From [Clostridium] polysaccharolyticum (GTDB taxonomy: Bacteria; Bacillota; Clostridia; Lachnospirales; Lachnospiraceae): a DNA stretch of 42,978 bases. Positions 14,953 to 23,281 of the stretch are shown here, piece by piece (position 1 is the stretch's first letter; the number at the start of each line of letters is the position of its first letter). Made by a program: the position numbers and the translations under genes. The DNA lies in the NCBI RefSeq assembly GCF_900111595.1, contig NZ_FOHN01000026.1:1-42978 (forward strand). Direction: 5' to 3'. Below the pieces are notes generated by a model. That model searched no databases. It saw only the letters and a program-made list of their open reading frames with translations, and was not told the DNA's origin.

Positions 14953-15579
14953 TTTCTCTTTTTCCCTTTTCTCACGCTTCGCTGCCATAGGTGCCAGCTG
15001 TTCGTCAATTATTTTTTCAATCATCATTTTCTTACAGTATACATCAAAGCTTAACATGCAGATAAAAGAGAATGTTGTTAAAAATTCACGATCTTCTTCA
15101 TTTTCAGCATTTTGGAAAGTTTCTTCTGCGTCTTTATATTGTCTGATTACACTTTTCACATATCTATCAATCTGATTTCGCTCAAAACGATATACTTCTT
15201 TGTAAATTTCCTCCAGACTTATGCCATCCAGTTTTCCATAAAAACGCTCTGTAAGCGGTTCAAAAATCATCTGAATATCACTAATGGAAAGAAAACTTTT
15301 AAAATAATAGATAAAGATTAATAATAACATGTGTTCTTTGGAATACTTCTTCTTACTTGGAGAAGGCAACAGGTTATTCTTCGTATAGTTATTAATCATT
15401 GTCTTCGTAAGCATTTTATCATCTTCATACCGCTTACAAGACTTTAAGTGCTCGTCCATAAAAGTAGTGACTTGATCCATATACAAATCAATATCTGGTA
15501 CTTCAGACGGTTTAATATAATTCACACGCTCCATTTTCCTTAACAGTGATCGCACATAATCCTCGTTCTTAACTGTCAC
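14941..15579 (-). CDS. DUF1836 protein (MerR-like DNA-binding regulator)
   Basis: This 212-residue protein starts at GTG 15579 behind AGAGGTGA. The DUF1836 core, about residues 30-150, includes the signature TKTMINNYTKNNLLPSPSKK. That resembles the winged-helix recognition region of MerR proteins and is followed by KYSKEHMLLLIFIYYFK and a helical region. The C-terminus is a very basic Lys/Glu tail (KREKREKEKEKK). DUF1836 proteins are common in Clostridia and presumed to regulate transcription; targets are unknown. The gene diverges from pcrA and has its own sigma-A promoter. Its stop codon lies inside the shared terminator. Confidence 0.85.
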   Translation of the reverse strand: MTVKNEDYVRSLLRKMERVNYIKPSEVPDIDLYMDQVTTFMDEHLKSCKRYEDDKMLTKTMINNYTKNNLLPSPSKKKYSKEHMLLLIFIYYFKSFLSISDIQMIFEPLTERFYGKLDGISLEEIYKEVYRFERNQIDRYVKSVIRQYKDAEETFQNAENEEDREFLTTFSFICMLSFDVYCKKMMIEKIIDEQLAPMAAKREKREKEKEKK

Positions 15580-15600
15580 AAGAAATCACCTCTGCTCCCT

Positions 15601-15629
15601 ATTATATAGTATTTAAAACCATATCGCAA
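15601..15629 (-). promoter_or_regulatory. Sigma-A promoter for the DUF1836 gene
   Basis: TTGCGA (minus strand, 15624-15629), a 17-base spacer, then consensus TATAAT (15601-15606). Confidence 0.78.
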
Positions 15630-15641
15630 GCCATTTTTTTA

Positions 15642-15670
15642 TTGTAAATGGATATGACCAATGCTATAAT
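15642..15670 (+). promoter_or_regulatory. Sigma-A promoter for pcrA
   Basis: TTGTAA (15642-15647), a 17-base spacer, then consensus TATAAT (15665-15670), 43 bases before the pcrA start. Confidence 0.82.
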
Positions 15671-15713
15671 AGAAACGTATGTTTGTAAAAATAATAGTTA
15701 ATTGGAGGCCTCT

Positions 15714-18062
15714 ATGAGCATTTACGATACATTAAATCCAGAACAGAAGAAAGCAGTAATGCATGACCGTGGACCTTTGTTAATTCTTGCAGGTGCAGGT
15801 TCTGGGAAAACAAGAGTTTTAACTCACAGAATCGCATATTTAATCGGCGAAGCAGGTGTAAATCCCTGGAACATTCTTGCCATTACCTTTACCAATAAAG
15901 CTGCACGGGAAATGCGGGAACGTGTGGATAAAATTGTGGGATACGGTTCCGAAAATATCTGGGTCAGCACTTTCCACTCTGTTTGCGTCCGTATATTAAG
16001 AAGACACATTGACCGATTAGGATATGATACAAACTTTGCCATATATGATTCGGATGACCAGAAAACATTAATCCGTGAAGTCTGCAAATATTTAGATATT
16101 GATACGAAGAAATACAAAGAGCGTTTCTTAATGGCAGCCATCTCCAGTGCCAAAGATAAACTCATATCGCCTGAACAGTTTGAAAGGGAAAACCAGGTGG
16201 ACTTTGGCAAGCGAACCATCACTAAGGTTTACAAAGAATATCAGGCTAGGCTTAAGAAAAACAATGCCCTTGATTTTGATGATTTAATAAACAAAACCGT
16301 AGAATTATTCCAGACTAACGAAGATGTTCTTGGCTATTACCAGAACCGCTTTAAGTATATTATGGTAGACGAATACCAGGATACCAATACAGCACAATTT
16401 GAACTAATCCGTACTTTAGCTTCTACCATTAACGAAACTGGTGAAGTGGAACATAATTTATGTGTAGTAGGTGATGATGATCAGTCCATCTACAAATTCC
16501 GTGGAGCCAATATTTACAATATCCTGCATTTTGAAAAAGAATATCCAGATACGGCAGTCATTAAGTTAGAGCAAAACTACCGCTCTACCAAAAATATTCT
16601 GGCTGCTGCAAATGAAGTAATTGCCCATAACACAGAACGTAAATCCAAAGCTCTTTGGACAGAAAAAGAAGAAGGCGATCCGATTTACTGGCAGGTATTT
16701 GATTCGGATTGGGAGGAAGCGGAATCCATTGCATCAGACATTGCGTCTGCTGTTCTTCATGGTGGAAAAAATTATGATGATTTTGCCATTTTATACCGGA
16801 CGAATGCTCAGTCCCGTATTCTAGAGGAACGCTTAGTCAATCTAAATGTCCCTTATAAGATTATTGGCGGGGTAAACTTTTATCAAAGAAAAGAAATTAA
16901 AGATTTGCTTTGTTATCTAAAAACAATTGACAATGGAACTGATGATATTGCGGTAAAACGTATTATTAATGTTCCAAAGCGTGGAATCGGCTTAGCCAGT
17001 GTTGATAAAGTACAGGTTCATGCAATTGGAAAGGGGATAAGTTTCTATCAGGCACTAAAGGAAGCAGACTACATCCCAGCACTTGGCCGTGGTGCTAGTA
17101 AAATCAGTCCATTTGTCAGCATGATGGAAATATTAAAAGGAAAAATACAAAATCCCGATTACTCTCTTTTAGACCTATTTGATGAAATTATTGAAGCAAC
17201 TGGATACGTGGAAGAACTAAAAGAAGATGGAACCATTGAATCCCAGACTCGTATTGAAAACATTGAGGAACTTCGTAACAAAATCGTTTCCTATCTGGAT
17301 TCTGCCGACGAGCCATCTTTAAGTAATTTCCTTGAAGAAGTATCTTTAATTGCTGATATTGATAATGTTACAGACGACACTAATGTAGTTATTCTGATGA
17401 CCATTCACAGTGCCAAAGGGCTTGAGTTCCCTTACGTGTATATGTGCGGTATGGAAGACGGCATTTTCCCAAGCTATATGACCATTACTTCAGACGATGC
17501 TTCGGAAATTGAGGAAGAACGCCGTTTATGCTACGTTGGCATTACAAGAGCCCAGACAAAACTGTCTTTAAGTGCGGCTAAAATGCGTATGCAGAATGGA
17601 GAAATGAAATTTAACAAACCTTCCCGTTTTATTAATGAGATTCCTCGTTATTTATTAAAACAGCAAGGTACTATTAAAACTCCTAGATTCCCACGAGAAG
17701 ATTCTGCATTCGGTAATTCTTATGGCAGTTTTTCAAATTACAGTACCATTTCCAACAAAATGGCATCTTCTCCTTATCAGAAGTCTGCTCCTATTGGAAA
17801 ATCAGCTGCCATGTTTGACAAACCCAAAACAGGAACTAAAGCCCTTAACAGTATTCCAGGCCTTCAAAAAGGACTTTCAGCTCCTACGGCAAAAGCATTC
17901 CAGCCTAACTACAAAGTTGGCGATACCGTTAAGCATATTAAATTTGGTACCGGAATGGTTACCAAAATGCAGCAAAGCGGCACAGATTATGAAGTAACTG
18001 TTGATTTTGGTGGCAGCCAAAGAAAGCTTCGTGCTTCTGTGGCCAGATTAAAGAAACTATAA
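15714..18062 (+). CDS. pcrA: ATP-dependent DNA helicase PcrA (UvrD/Rep family)
   Basis: This 782-residue superfamily 1A 3'-5' helicase acts in nucleotide excision repair, mismatch-linked unwinding and removal of recombinase or stalled polymerase. The start is ATG 15714, six bases after GGAGG; an in-frame TTG at 15702 overlaps that site. Motifs in order: LAGAGSGKTRVL (Walker A, near 28-39), AITFTNKAA (Ia), VDEYQDTN (II), GDDDQSIYKFRGA (III), LEQNYRS (IV), MTIHSAKGLEFPYV (V) and YVGITRAQ (VI). After a low-complexity linker the C-terminal ~50 residues (YKVGDTVKHIKFGTG) form the Tudor-like domain known to bind RNA polymerase in PcrA. Full length and intact, with its own promoter and terminator. 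Confidence 0.96.
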   Translation: MSIYDTLNPEQKKAVMHDRGPLLILAGAGSGKTRVLTHRIAYLIGEAGVNPWNILAITFTNKAAREMRERVDKIVGYGSENIWVSTFHSVCVRILRRHIDRLGYDTNFAIYDSDDQKTLIREVCKYLDIDTKKYKERFLMAAISSAKDKLISPEQFERENQVDFGKRTITKVYKEYQARLKKNNALDFDDLINKTVELFQTNEDVLGYYQNRFKYIMVDEYQDTNTAQFELIRTLASTINETGEVEHNLCVVGDDDQSIYKFRGANIYNILHFEKEYPDTAVIKLEQNYRSTKNILAAANEVIAHNTERKSKALWTEKEEGDPIYWQVFDSDWEEAESIASDIASAVLHGGKNYDDFAILYRTNAQSRILEERLVNLNVPYKIIGGVNFYQRKEIKDLLCYLKTIDNGTDDIAVKRIINVPKRGIGLASVDKVQVHAIGKGISFYQALKEADYIPALGRGASKISPFVSMMEILKGKIQNPDYSLLDLFDEIIEATGYVEELKEDGTIESQTRIENIEELRNKIVSYLDSADEPSLSNFLEEVSLIADIDNVTDDTNVVILMTIHSAKGLEFPYVYMCGMEDGIFPSYMTITSDDASEIEEERRLCYVGITRAQTKLSLSAAKMRMQNGEMKFNKPSRFINEIPRYLLKQQGTIKTPRFPREDSAFGNSYGSFSNYSTISNKMASSPYQKSAPIGKSAAMFDKPKTGTKALNSIPGLQKGLSAPTAKAFQPNYKVGDTVKHIKFGTGMVTKMQQSGTDYEVTVDFGGSQRKLRASVARLKKL

Positions 18063-18076
18063 TTCCAATTAAGTTA

Positions 18077-18107
18077 GGAGGCTTTGCATACAAGGCTTCC
18101 TTTTATT
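18077..18107 (+). terminator. pcrA terminator
   Basis: GGAGGCTTTG (18077-18086) pairs with CAAGGCTTCC (18091-18100), ten pairs with two wobbles and a CATA loop, followed by TTTTATT. It starts 15 bases after the pcrA stop. The apparent TTG start of the next frame (18084) lies inside its stem. Confidence 0.78.
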
Positions 18108-18755
18108 ACCAATGCACAAACAAACGATATTCAGAAAGGAATTGAGTTCTTACTAAAACATGGCTACACTTACGAAGAAATTGTTAATACATTTCCTGAT
18201 AGTGATTTAGAACTCATTGCAAATGCAACTTCATTTAATGAAAATGAAATTGTTAGCACAACTGATGAAAACGGAAACATTTTAAATAACAGCACATCAT
18301 TATTAACAAGTAACTACATAGTTCTACCAGATAAAGATGTAAAATCAACTACAGGTGGTAAGTTGCAACAAAGAGTTGATGTTTTTGGTTTAGACGATAA
18401 CACAGTAATGTTATCATATTCATTTCATTGGTTAGAAATCCCCAAAAATCGAAAAAAAAACAGACCAACCGTTACATCCTCACACGGGGTAGGCTTTTCA
18501 TTTTCTTTTGCAAAAGATACTACCCATGCAGATGGCATCAAAGATCATCAAGCTTGGGATGATCGTGGATACATAAGCTGTCGTGCAACTATAAAAAGTA
18601 GTAATTTATGTTTATGGTCTAGATACTATCATCAGCAAGGTGTGTTATCGTTATCACCTAGTATATCTCTTTCAGGTGCTAACGTTTCATTAAGCAACGA
18701 TTACCAGATGGAATTAATGCTTCCAAATCCTTATTTAAACGTAAAAGCCAAATAA
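18084..18755 (+). CDS. Uncharacterised protein, probably a 5'-truncated secreted protein gene
   Basis: The frame encodes 223 residues from a TTG at 18084, but that codon sits in the pcrA terminator stem, only two bases after the GGAGG that forms its first arm, and there is no promoter. The first residues (LPFITNAQTNDIQKGIEFLL) look like the end of a signal peptide running into a mature protein. The rest is polar and beta-rich, with Asn/Ser/Thr repeats and a GVGFSFSFAKDTTHADG region, and belongs to no family I know. Its composition is more AT-rich than its neighbours. The simplest reading is that a deletion fused a headless secreted-protein gene to the pcrA terminator, so it is probably silent. 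A real non-canonical start cannot be excluded. Confidence 0.45.
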   Translation: MHTRLPFITNAQTNDIQKGIEFLLKHGYTYEEIVNTFPDSDLELIANATSFNENEIVSTTDENGNILNNSTSLLTSNYIVLPDKDVKSTTGGKLQQRVDVFGLDDNTVMLSYSFHWLEIPKNRKKNRPTVTSSHGVGFSFSFAKDTTHADGIKDHQAWDDRGYISCRATIKSSNLCLWSRYYHQQGVLSLSPSISLSGANVSLSNDYQMELMLPNPYLNVKAK

Positions 18756-18804
18756 TTAATGATAATAAATAACTGATTAAAAATGATGTGCCTGAATTTA
18801 TATA

Positions 18805-18854
18805 CCGCCTCCAAAAGCCAGATCAAAAATCCAACATTGGAGGCGGCTATTTTT
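18805..18854 (+). terminator. Strong hairpin terminator
   Basis: CCGCCTCCAA (18805-18814) and TTGGAGGCGG (18837-18846) are perfect inverted arms around a 22-base loop, followed by CTATTTTTT. It separates the remnant from the convergent GH5 gene. Confidence 0.82.
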
Positions 18855-18929
18855 TATACTAAACTATTATCACTAAATTAAGAGAATATTGCCCTAATAT
18901 ACCTTAGAGGCGATGGCAATTTTAAATAC

Positions 18930-20714
18930 TTAACATTCTTCTGTACTTACTACTGCTCCATCATAAAGTACTTCTACCTTTTCTGCTTTAAAATTATCAT
19001 AGGATGACCAGTCATTCTGATAGAAACGTACTCCCATAGATAAATTACCTTGGGCAAAAAAAACTGCATCTGTAAAAGCCAGTTCTAAATATCCATCATA
19101 AAAGGTACCTTTTACATCACTTGCATAATTTATATAATAAGGTGCTTTATTTAATGAAATACCAGCATTGTCGCAAGAGAATGTCTGTGGCTTGCTGCTA
19201 GTTTTCTTATAATAAAAACGCACTGTTACTTTTGAAATATCAATTTCCTCTTTGCTGCTAGAAGAAGTTATCTTGTAGCTTTGAGATACTCCGCCACCAA
19301 GGCTAGTTGTGACAGATACAACTGGAACTGCACCAGATAGTTCCACGGGTTTAGCAGAAGCACTTGGTACCGGTGTCTTGACTGGTTCAACCGATGGACT
19401 TGGTGGGATTACAGCTGGTTCTGCTGACGGGCTGGTGGCAGGCTGTTTACTTGGCTCTGCTGATGGACTGACAGCAGGCTGTTTACTTGGTCTTTCTGTA
19501 ACCATTGAACCGTTCTTTTCCTGCATTTTCTTAGACATTGTCATGAAATAGTCTAAGATTTTATCCCCATCCATTACCGTAAATGGACTTAAACGGAATG
19601 TGTTAAACTCCCAGAACAATGCACCTGCCGCATCTTCTTCCTCAATCGTATCATAAACGGAACGCCAATATGCTTCGTATTTTTCGTAAGGCAAGTTGTT
19701 GTGTGCATTAAATTCTCCAATTACAATTGGTTTGCCCACTTCTTCATGGGCATCTTTTATCCATGCACGAACTAATTTCGCATTTCCTTCCGGTGTCAAT
19801 CCTGCCCAGCCTTCTGATGGGTATGGATGGGCACTGCAGAAATCTATATATGGTGACTGTTGTAAATACACAAATGGATTTCCTTCATTTCCACCAAAAC
19901 CATATTTTGCTTCATGGCCTTCAATTCCTGCACATACCATATGATTCGGATCTAAAGATTTTAGATAACTTGCAGAAGCATCTACCCATTTACGAAGAGT
20001 TTTTCCACTAGCATCTTCCTCGGTGCTGTAATCTTCATATCTAGGTTCATTCATCAAATCCCAAGCGAAAATGTCTGGGTCATCTTTGTATGTTTCTCCT
20101 GTAAAATAGTTGACACGATTTACAAAGTGATCAATATAATTCTGATACCATTTCTGGCAATCTTCATTGGTGAACCATTCACAACGTGCTTTATAATTTC
20201 CAGAATCTTTTCCTGCCCAGTTAAGTTTTTCATCAATACCGCCATAAGCATCCCAGAAATTTTCTAACGTAATAATCATTTTAATGTCATATTTTTCTGC
20301 ACATGACATAATATAATCAAAGAGCATAAACTGTGCTTCATTGTATTTTCCTGGTGCCGTTTCAAAACCATGCCATGTTTCGGAAGAAAATCCCCATGTA
20401 CGGCAGACAGTTACACCGTTTTTAGCCATTAATGCAAATCTTTCTTCAATTTTTTCCTGGTTCATAAATTTATCACAGATTAATTCTTCTGTAGAATCGT
20501 TCCATCCGTCGCCCAATGTAAACAGATCATATGAGTTACATCCCGCAAAATAAAAGGGATGGCCATCTAGCATAAATTTTGTTCCTTGTGTGTATACAAA
20601 TCCTTCATCCGAAGATGCTGCTTTTACCGTTTTACTGCCAATGCTTACACTTCCTGGGATTGCAAGTGCGGCTGCAAGACACAGTGCAAGACATTGTCTG
20701 ATTGATTTTTTCAT
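18930..20714 (-). CDS. Secreted GH5 beta-glycanase (mannanase-like) with CBM3 module
   Basis: This 594-residue secreted enzyme has a signal peptide at 1-33 (positive start, then LALCLAAALAIPG, cut near VKAAS). The GH5 catalytic domain spans about 38-400, with the acid/base Glu223 in WDLMNEPR and the nucleophile Glu334 in IVIGEFNAHNN. The length and the RTWGFSSETWHGFE region look most like family 5 endo-beta-mannanases; cellulase activity is the alternative. A Pro/Ser/Glu linker (about 404-465, repeated PSAEPSKQPA) leads to a C-terminal CBM3-like module (VTVRFYYKKTSSKPQTFSCD, then NDWSSYDNF). Such modules bind crystalline cellulose, placing the enzyme on plant cell walls. ATG 20714 has AGGGAGG. 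It stands alone; a TTGACA lies at 20818-20823 on its strand but no good -10 follows. Confidence 0.9.
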   Translation of the reverse strand: MKKSIRQCLALCLAAALAIPGSVSIGSKTVKAASSDEGFVYTQGTKFMLDGHPFYFAGCNSYDLFTLGDGWNDSTEELICDKFMNQEKIEERFALMAKNGVTVCRTWGFSSETWHGFETAPGKYNEAQFMLFDYIMSCAEKYDIKMIITLENFWDAYGGIDEKLNWAGKDSGNYKARCEWFTNEDCQKWYQNYIDHFVNRVNYFTGETYKDDPDIFAWDLMNEPRYEDYSTEEDASGKTLRKWVDASASYLKSLDPNHMVCAGIEGHEAKYGFGGNEGNPFVYLQQSPYIDFCSAHPYPSEGWAGLTPEGNAKLVRAWIKDAHEEVGKPIVIGEFNAHNNLPYEKYEAYWRSVYDTIEEEDAAGALFWEFNTFRLSPFTVMDGDKILDYFMTMSKKMQEKNGSMVTERPSKQPAVSPSAEPSKQPATSPSAEPAVIPPSPSVEPVKTPVPSASAKPVELSGAVPVVSVTTSLGGGVSQSYKITSSSSKEEIDISKVTVRFYYKKTSSKPQTFSCDNAGISLNKAPYYINYASDVKGTFYDGYLELAFTDAVFFAQGNLSMGVRFYQNDWSSYDNFKAEKVEVLYDGAVVSTEEC

Positions 20715-20910
20715 TTACGTTCCTCCCTTATTTCTTTTGAACTAACCTAACTATAGACTAAAATTCTTCTTACTTATAGTAGTTTTGTTCTAAATGTAAA
20801 GCTAATCTGTATAACATGTCAAAGCCTATGAGCGATTCACTTTCTAATCTTATTTTCTACTTTTTTTAGTAATATTCCTATAATTTTAATTAGTAAAAAC
20901 GCTACTGTTG

Positions 20911-20919
20911 TGATATAAT
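20911..20919 (+). promoter_or_regulatory. Extended -10 promoter for the small acidic membrane protein
   Basis: TGATATAAT, an extended -10 (TG at 20911, TATAAT at 20914-20919), lies 43 bases before the GTG and 52 before the ATG of the next gene. The -35 is weak. Confidence 0.55.
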
Positions 20920-20961
20920 AATTGTATTGTTATACAAATTTAAAAGAAAAGAGGAAAGGAC

Positions 20962-21264
20962 GTGTTTTTCATGAATAGTAAACTTGAAGAAATCTCATCA
21001 AAACTGACTCAGCTGCTTCATAAAAAAGAAGAAGAGGAAAAGAGAAATTGTCCTATCGTCATGATTTTAGCAATTATCGGTGCTGTTACTGCAGTTGCTG
21101 CCATTGCTTACGGGGTTTATAAATATTTCTCACCAGACTATTTAGAAGACTTTGATGATGATTTTGATGATGACTTTGATGATGACTTTTACGAAGATGA
21201 TGAAGTAGTATCTTTCTCCACAAGCAAGGAAGAAGATAAGGCTTCTGATGATTCTGAAGAATAA
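20962..21264 (+). CDS. Small acidic single-pass membrane protein
   Basis: Up to 100 residues. GTG 20962 (GAGG seven bases upstream) or ATG 20971 may start it; both have usable spacing. The N-terminal ~25 residues form a charged helix (NSKLEEISSKLTQLLHKKEE). Residues ~32-52 are a transmembrane segment (VMILAIIGAVTAVAAIAYGV). The C-terminal half is extremely acidic, with a tandem FDDD repeat encoded by a 12-bp unit and a Ser/Glu/Asp tail. I do not recognise a named family. Small proteins of this design occur in Clostridia, but no function is known to me. It has its own promoter and terminator, so it is probably expressed alone. Confidence 0.75.
   Translation: MFFMNSKLEEISSKLTQLLHKKEEEEKRNCPIVMILAIIGAVTAVAAIAYGVYKYFSPDYLEDFDDDFDDDFDDDFYEDDEVVSFSTSKEEDKASDDSEE
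21151..21186 (+). repeat. 12-bp tandem repeat (FDDD)
   Basis: Three copies of TTTGATGATGAY in a row encode three FDDD units in the acidic tail. Copy number could change by slippage. Confidence 0.7.
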
Positions 21265-21275
21265 TATAGAGCTTT

Positions 21276-21310
21276 AAGCTGTTATCCGTTACAAGGTAAC
21301 AGCTTTTTTT
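21276..21310 (+). terminator. Intrinsic terminator
   Basis: AAGCTGTTA (21276-21284) pairs with TAACAGCTT (21297-21305), with seven T at 21304-21310. Confidence 0.88.
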
Positions 21311-21481
21311 CTGTTTTTCCAGAAAATTTACATCTTAATACCTTATATCTATCATGTTACAATACTCAACACAAAAAAGTATTTACTATTTCTTTTGTTA
21401 TGCTATGATTATTTTAACAGAGGAAATATTCTATTCTTCTGCCATAGGATAATCATTGATAATTAATAAGGAGGTTTACTT

Positions 21482-23200
21482 ATGAAACGAAAAGTGTTTT
21501 TACCAGTTCTACTAATGATTGCCATGATACTTACCAGTATGAATATCATGGTTCCAGCATCACAAGTCCAAGCGGCAACCACTTGGAACAATACTGCTAA
21601 TGTGTCCTGGATCGACTCTAGCAAAAAAATTGTTGCATTTGCATTTGACGATGGTCCTGTAAATGGAAATACTGCTACAAGAATCCTTGATACGTTAGAA
21701 AAGTACCAAATGCATGCTACTTTCTTTTACGTTGGCAACCAGATTAACAATTCCAACAAAGCAGAAATCCAGCGTGCTTACAGATTAGGAAATGAAATTG
21801 CTAACCATACCTGGACTCATCCATACTTAACCAACATGTCCTCTTATCAGATCCAAGATGAGGTAAATAAAACAGCAAATCAGTTAAGAAGCATCACAGG
21901 TGCCAGCAATGCAAAATATTTAGTACGTCCACCATATCTTGCAACAAACCAGACTGTTTTCAATGCTATTGATACACCATTAATCACATGCAGCCTTGAT
22001 AGCCAAGACTGGAACGGTGCAAGCAAAGACACCATTATCAGCCGTGTATTAAATGGTGTGCAAGATGGTTCTATTCTATTAATGCACGAAACATACAACA
22101 CAACCGCAGAGGCAGTTGCATACCTTGTTCCTGAATTAATCAAAAGAGGTTATGTAATCACTTCTGTTTCTGAGTTATTTAAAATGAAAGGCAAAACAAT
22201 GACTTCTGGACAGGTTTACACTTCCTGTTCTGGACGTAATGTTGTTAACAACACTAACCCTGTAACTAGCATAGCTCCAAGTTCAGCTCCAGTTCAGCCA
22301 AATGCTAGTATCCAAAATGGTACATATTATATCAAAAATGTAAATGCACAGAAATATTTACAAGTCAAGGGCAATACTGGTGCCGACGGACAGAATGTGG
22401 AAATCGGTGCTGGTACTGGTGCTGCTGGCCAGAAATGGCTTGTAACCAACACTTCCGACGGCTATGTAACATTAACAAGTTCTGTTGGCAATTACATGCT
22501 TGATATCGCCAACGGTGCAGATGAAAATGGTGCAAATGCCCAGATTTACTCTGCTTACTCAGGAGACCCACAGAAATTCCAAGTAAAATTAACATCGACA
22601 AATGGTGTTTACACTATCGCTTCTAAAGGCAGCAACGGCTCAAAAGTATTAGATGTATCTGGCCGTGGAACTGCTGACGGAACCAATGTACAGCTTTACA
22701 CAAGTAATGGACAGACTAATCAGCAATGGATTTTTGAAGCGGTAAATCAGGCTCCTGCTGCAACTCCAAGTCCATCTGTAAAACCAAGTGCAGCTCCTAG
22801 CATCGCTCCATCTGTGGCACCTAGTGCAGCTCCTAGCATCGCTCCATCTGTGGCACCTAGTGCAGCTCCATCTGCAAATCCAGGAAACACATCTGGAACT
22901 TTACCTGCTGGTATTACATGTACTTACAAAGTAACCGGTGACTGGGGAAGCGGTTACCAAGGTGAAATTACTGTAACCAATGCTTCTGGAAAATCCTACA
23001 ATGGATGGACTTTAGGCTTTACCTTATCAAACAGCATTAACTCCTTATGGGGTGCTGACCTTGCAAGCCAGACTGGTTCTAAAGTAACAATTAAGAGTCC
23101 TTCCTGGTCAGGTGCATTTGCTTCTGGCTCATCTGTAACAATCGGATTTGTTGCAACAGGAAGTTCCTCTAATGCACCATCTGGATTTACCTTCCAATAA
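21482..23200 (+). CDS. Secreted CE4 polysaccharide deacetylase with ricin-type (CBM13) and CBM2 modules
   Basis: This is a 572-residue secreted protein. The signal peptide is residues 1-~31 (cut near VQAAT). The CE4/NodB domain (about 45-240) has Asp56-Asp57 in FDDGP, the metal ligands His109 and His113 (HTWTH), Arg149 in RPPY, and LLMHE near 199, so it should be an active metal-dependent deacetylase. A ricin-B-type trefoil (about 275-425) carries three repeats ending in QKW, QKF and QQW. A Pro/Ser/Ala linker contains a perfect 36-bp duplication. A CBM2-like module (about 475-572) ends it. With these binding modules, acetylxylan is the likely substrate; peptidoglycan deacetylation is the alternative. 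ATG 21482 follows AAGGAGG. The final CBM2 lacks the usual second cysteine. Confidence 0.9.
   Translation: MKRKVFLPVLLMIAMILTSMNIMVPASQVQAATTWNNTANVSWIDSSKKIVAFAFDDGPVNGNTATRILDTLEKYQMHATFFYVGNQINNSNKAEIQRAYRLGNEIANHTWTHPYLTNMSSYQIQDEVNKTANQLRSITGASNAKYLVRPPYLATNQTVFNAIDTPLITCSLDSQDWNGASKDTIISRVLNGVQDGSILLMHETYNTTAEAVAYLVPELIKRGYVITSVSELFKMKGKTMTSGQVYTSCSGRNVVNNTNPVTSIAPSSAPVQPNASIQNGTYYIKNVNAQKYLQVKGNTGADGQNVEIGAGTGAAGQKWLVTNTSDGYVTLTSSVGNYMLDIANGADENGANAQIYSAYSGDPQKFQVKLTSTNGVYTIASKGSNGSKVLDVSGRGTADGTNVQLYTSNGQTNQQWIFEAVNQAPAATPSPSVKPSAAPSIAPSVAPSAAPSIAPSVAPSAAPSANPGNTSGTLPAGITCTYKVTGDWGSGYQGEITVTNASGKSYNGWTLGFTLSNSINSLWGADLASQTGSKVTIKSPSWSGAFASGSSVTIGFVATGSSSNAPSGFTFQ
22790..22861 (+). repeat. 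Perfect 36-bp tandem duplication in the CE4 linker
   Basis: Bases 22790-22825 and 22826-22861 are identical, encoding two copies of a 12-residue Ala/Pro/Ser unit, with the start of a third following. Identity at the DNA level implies recent duplication. Confidence 0.85.
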
Positions 23201-23220
23201 ATAAACCACTGCAAAATATC

Positions 23221-23254
23221 AAAAGTGCCACCTAGTAATCTAAGTGGCACTTTT
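23221..23254. terminator. Bidirectional terminator
   Basis: AAAAGTGCCAC (23221-23231) and GTGGCACTTTT (23244-23254) are perfect inverted arms between the convergent CE4 and substrate-binding-protein genes. Confidence 0.88.
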
Positions 23255-23281
23255 CTATTTAAAAAGAAATTCTGTACTCTC

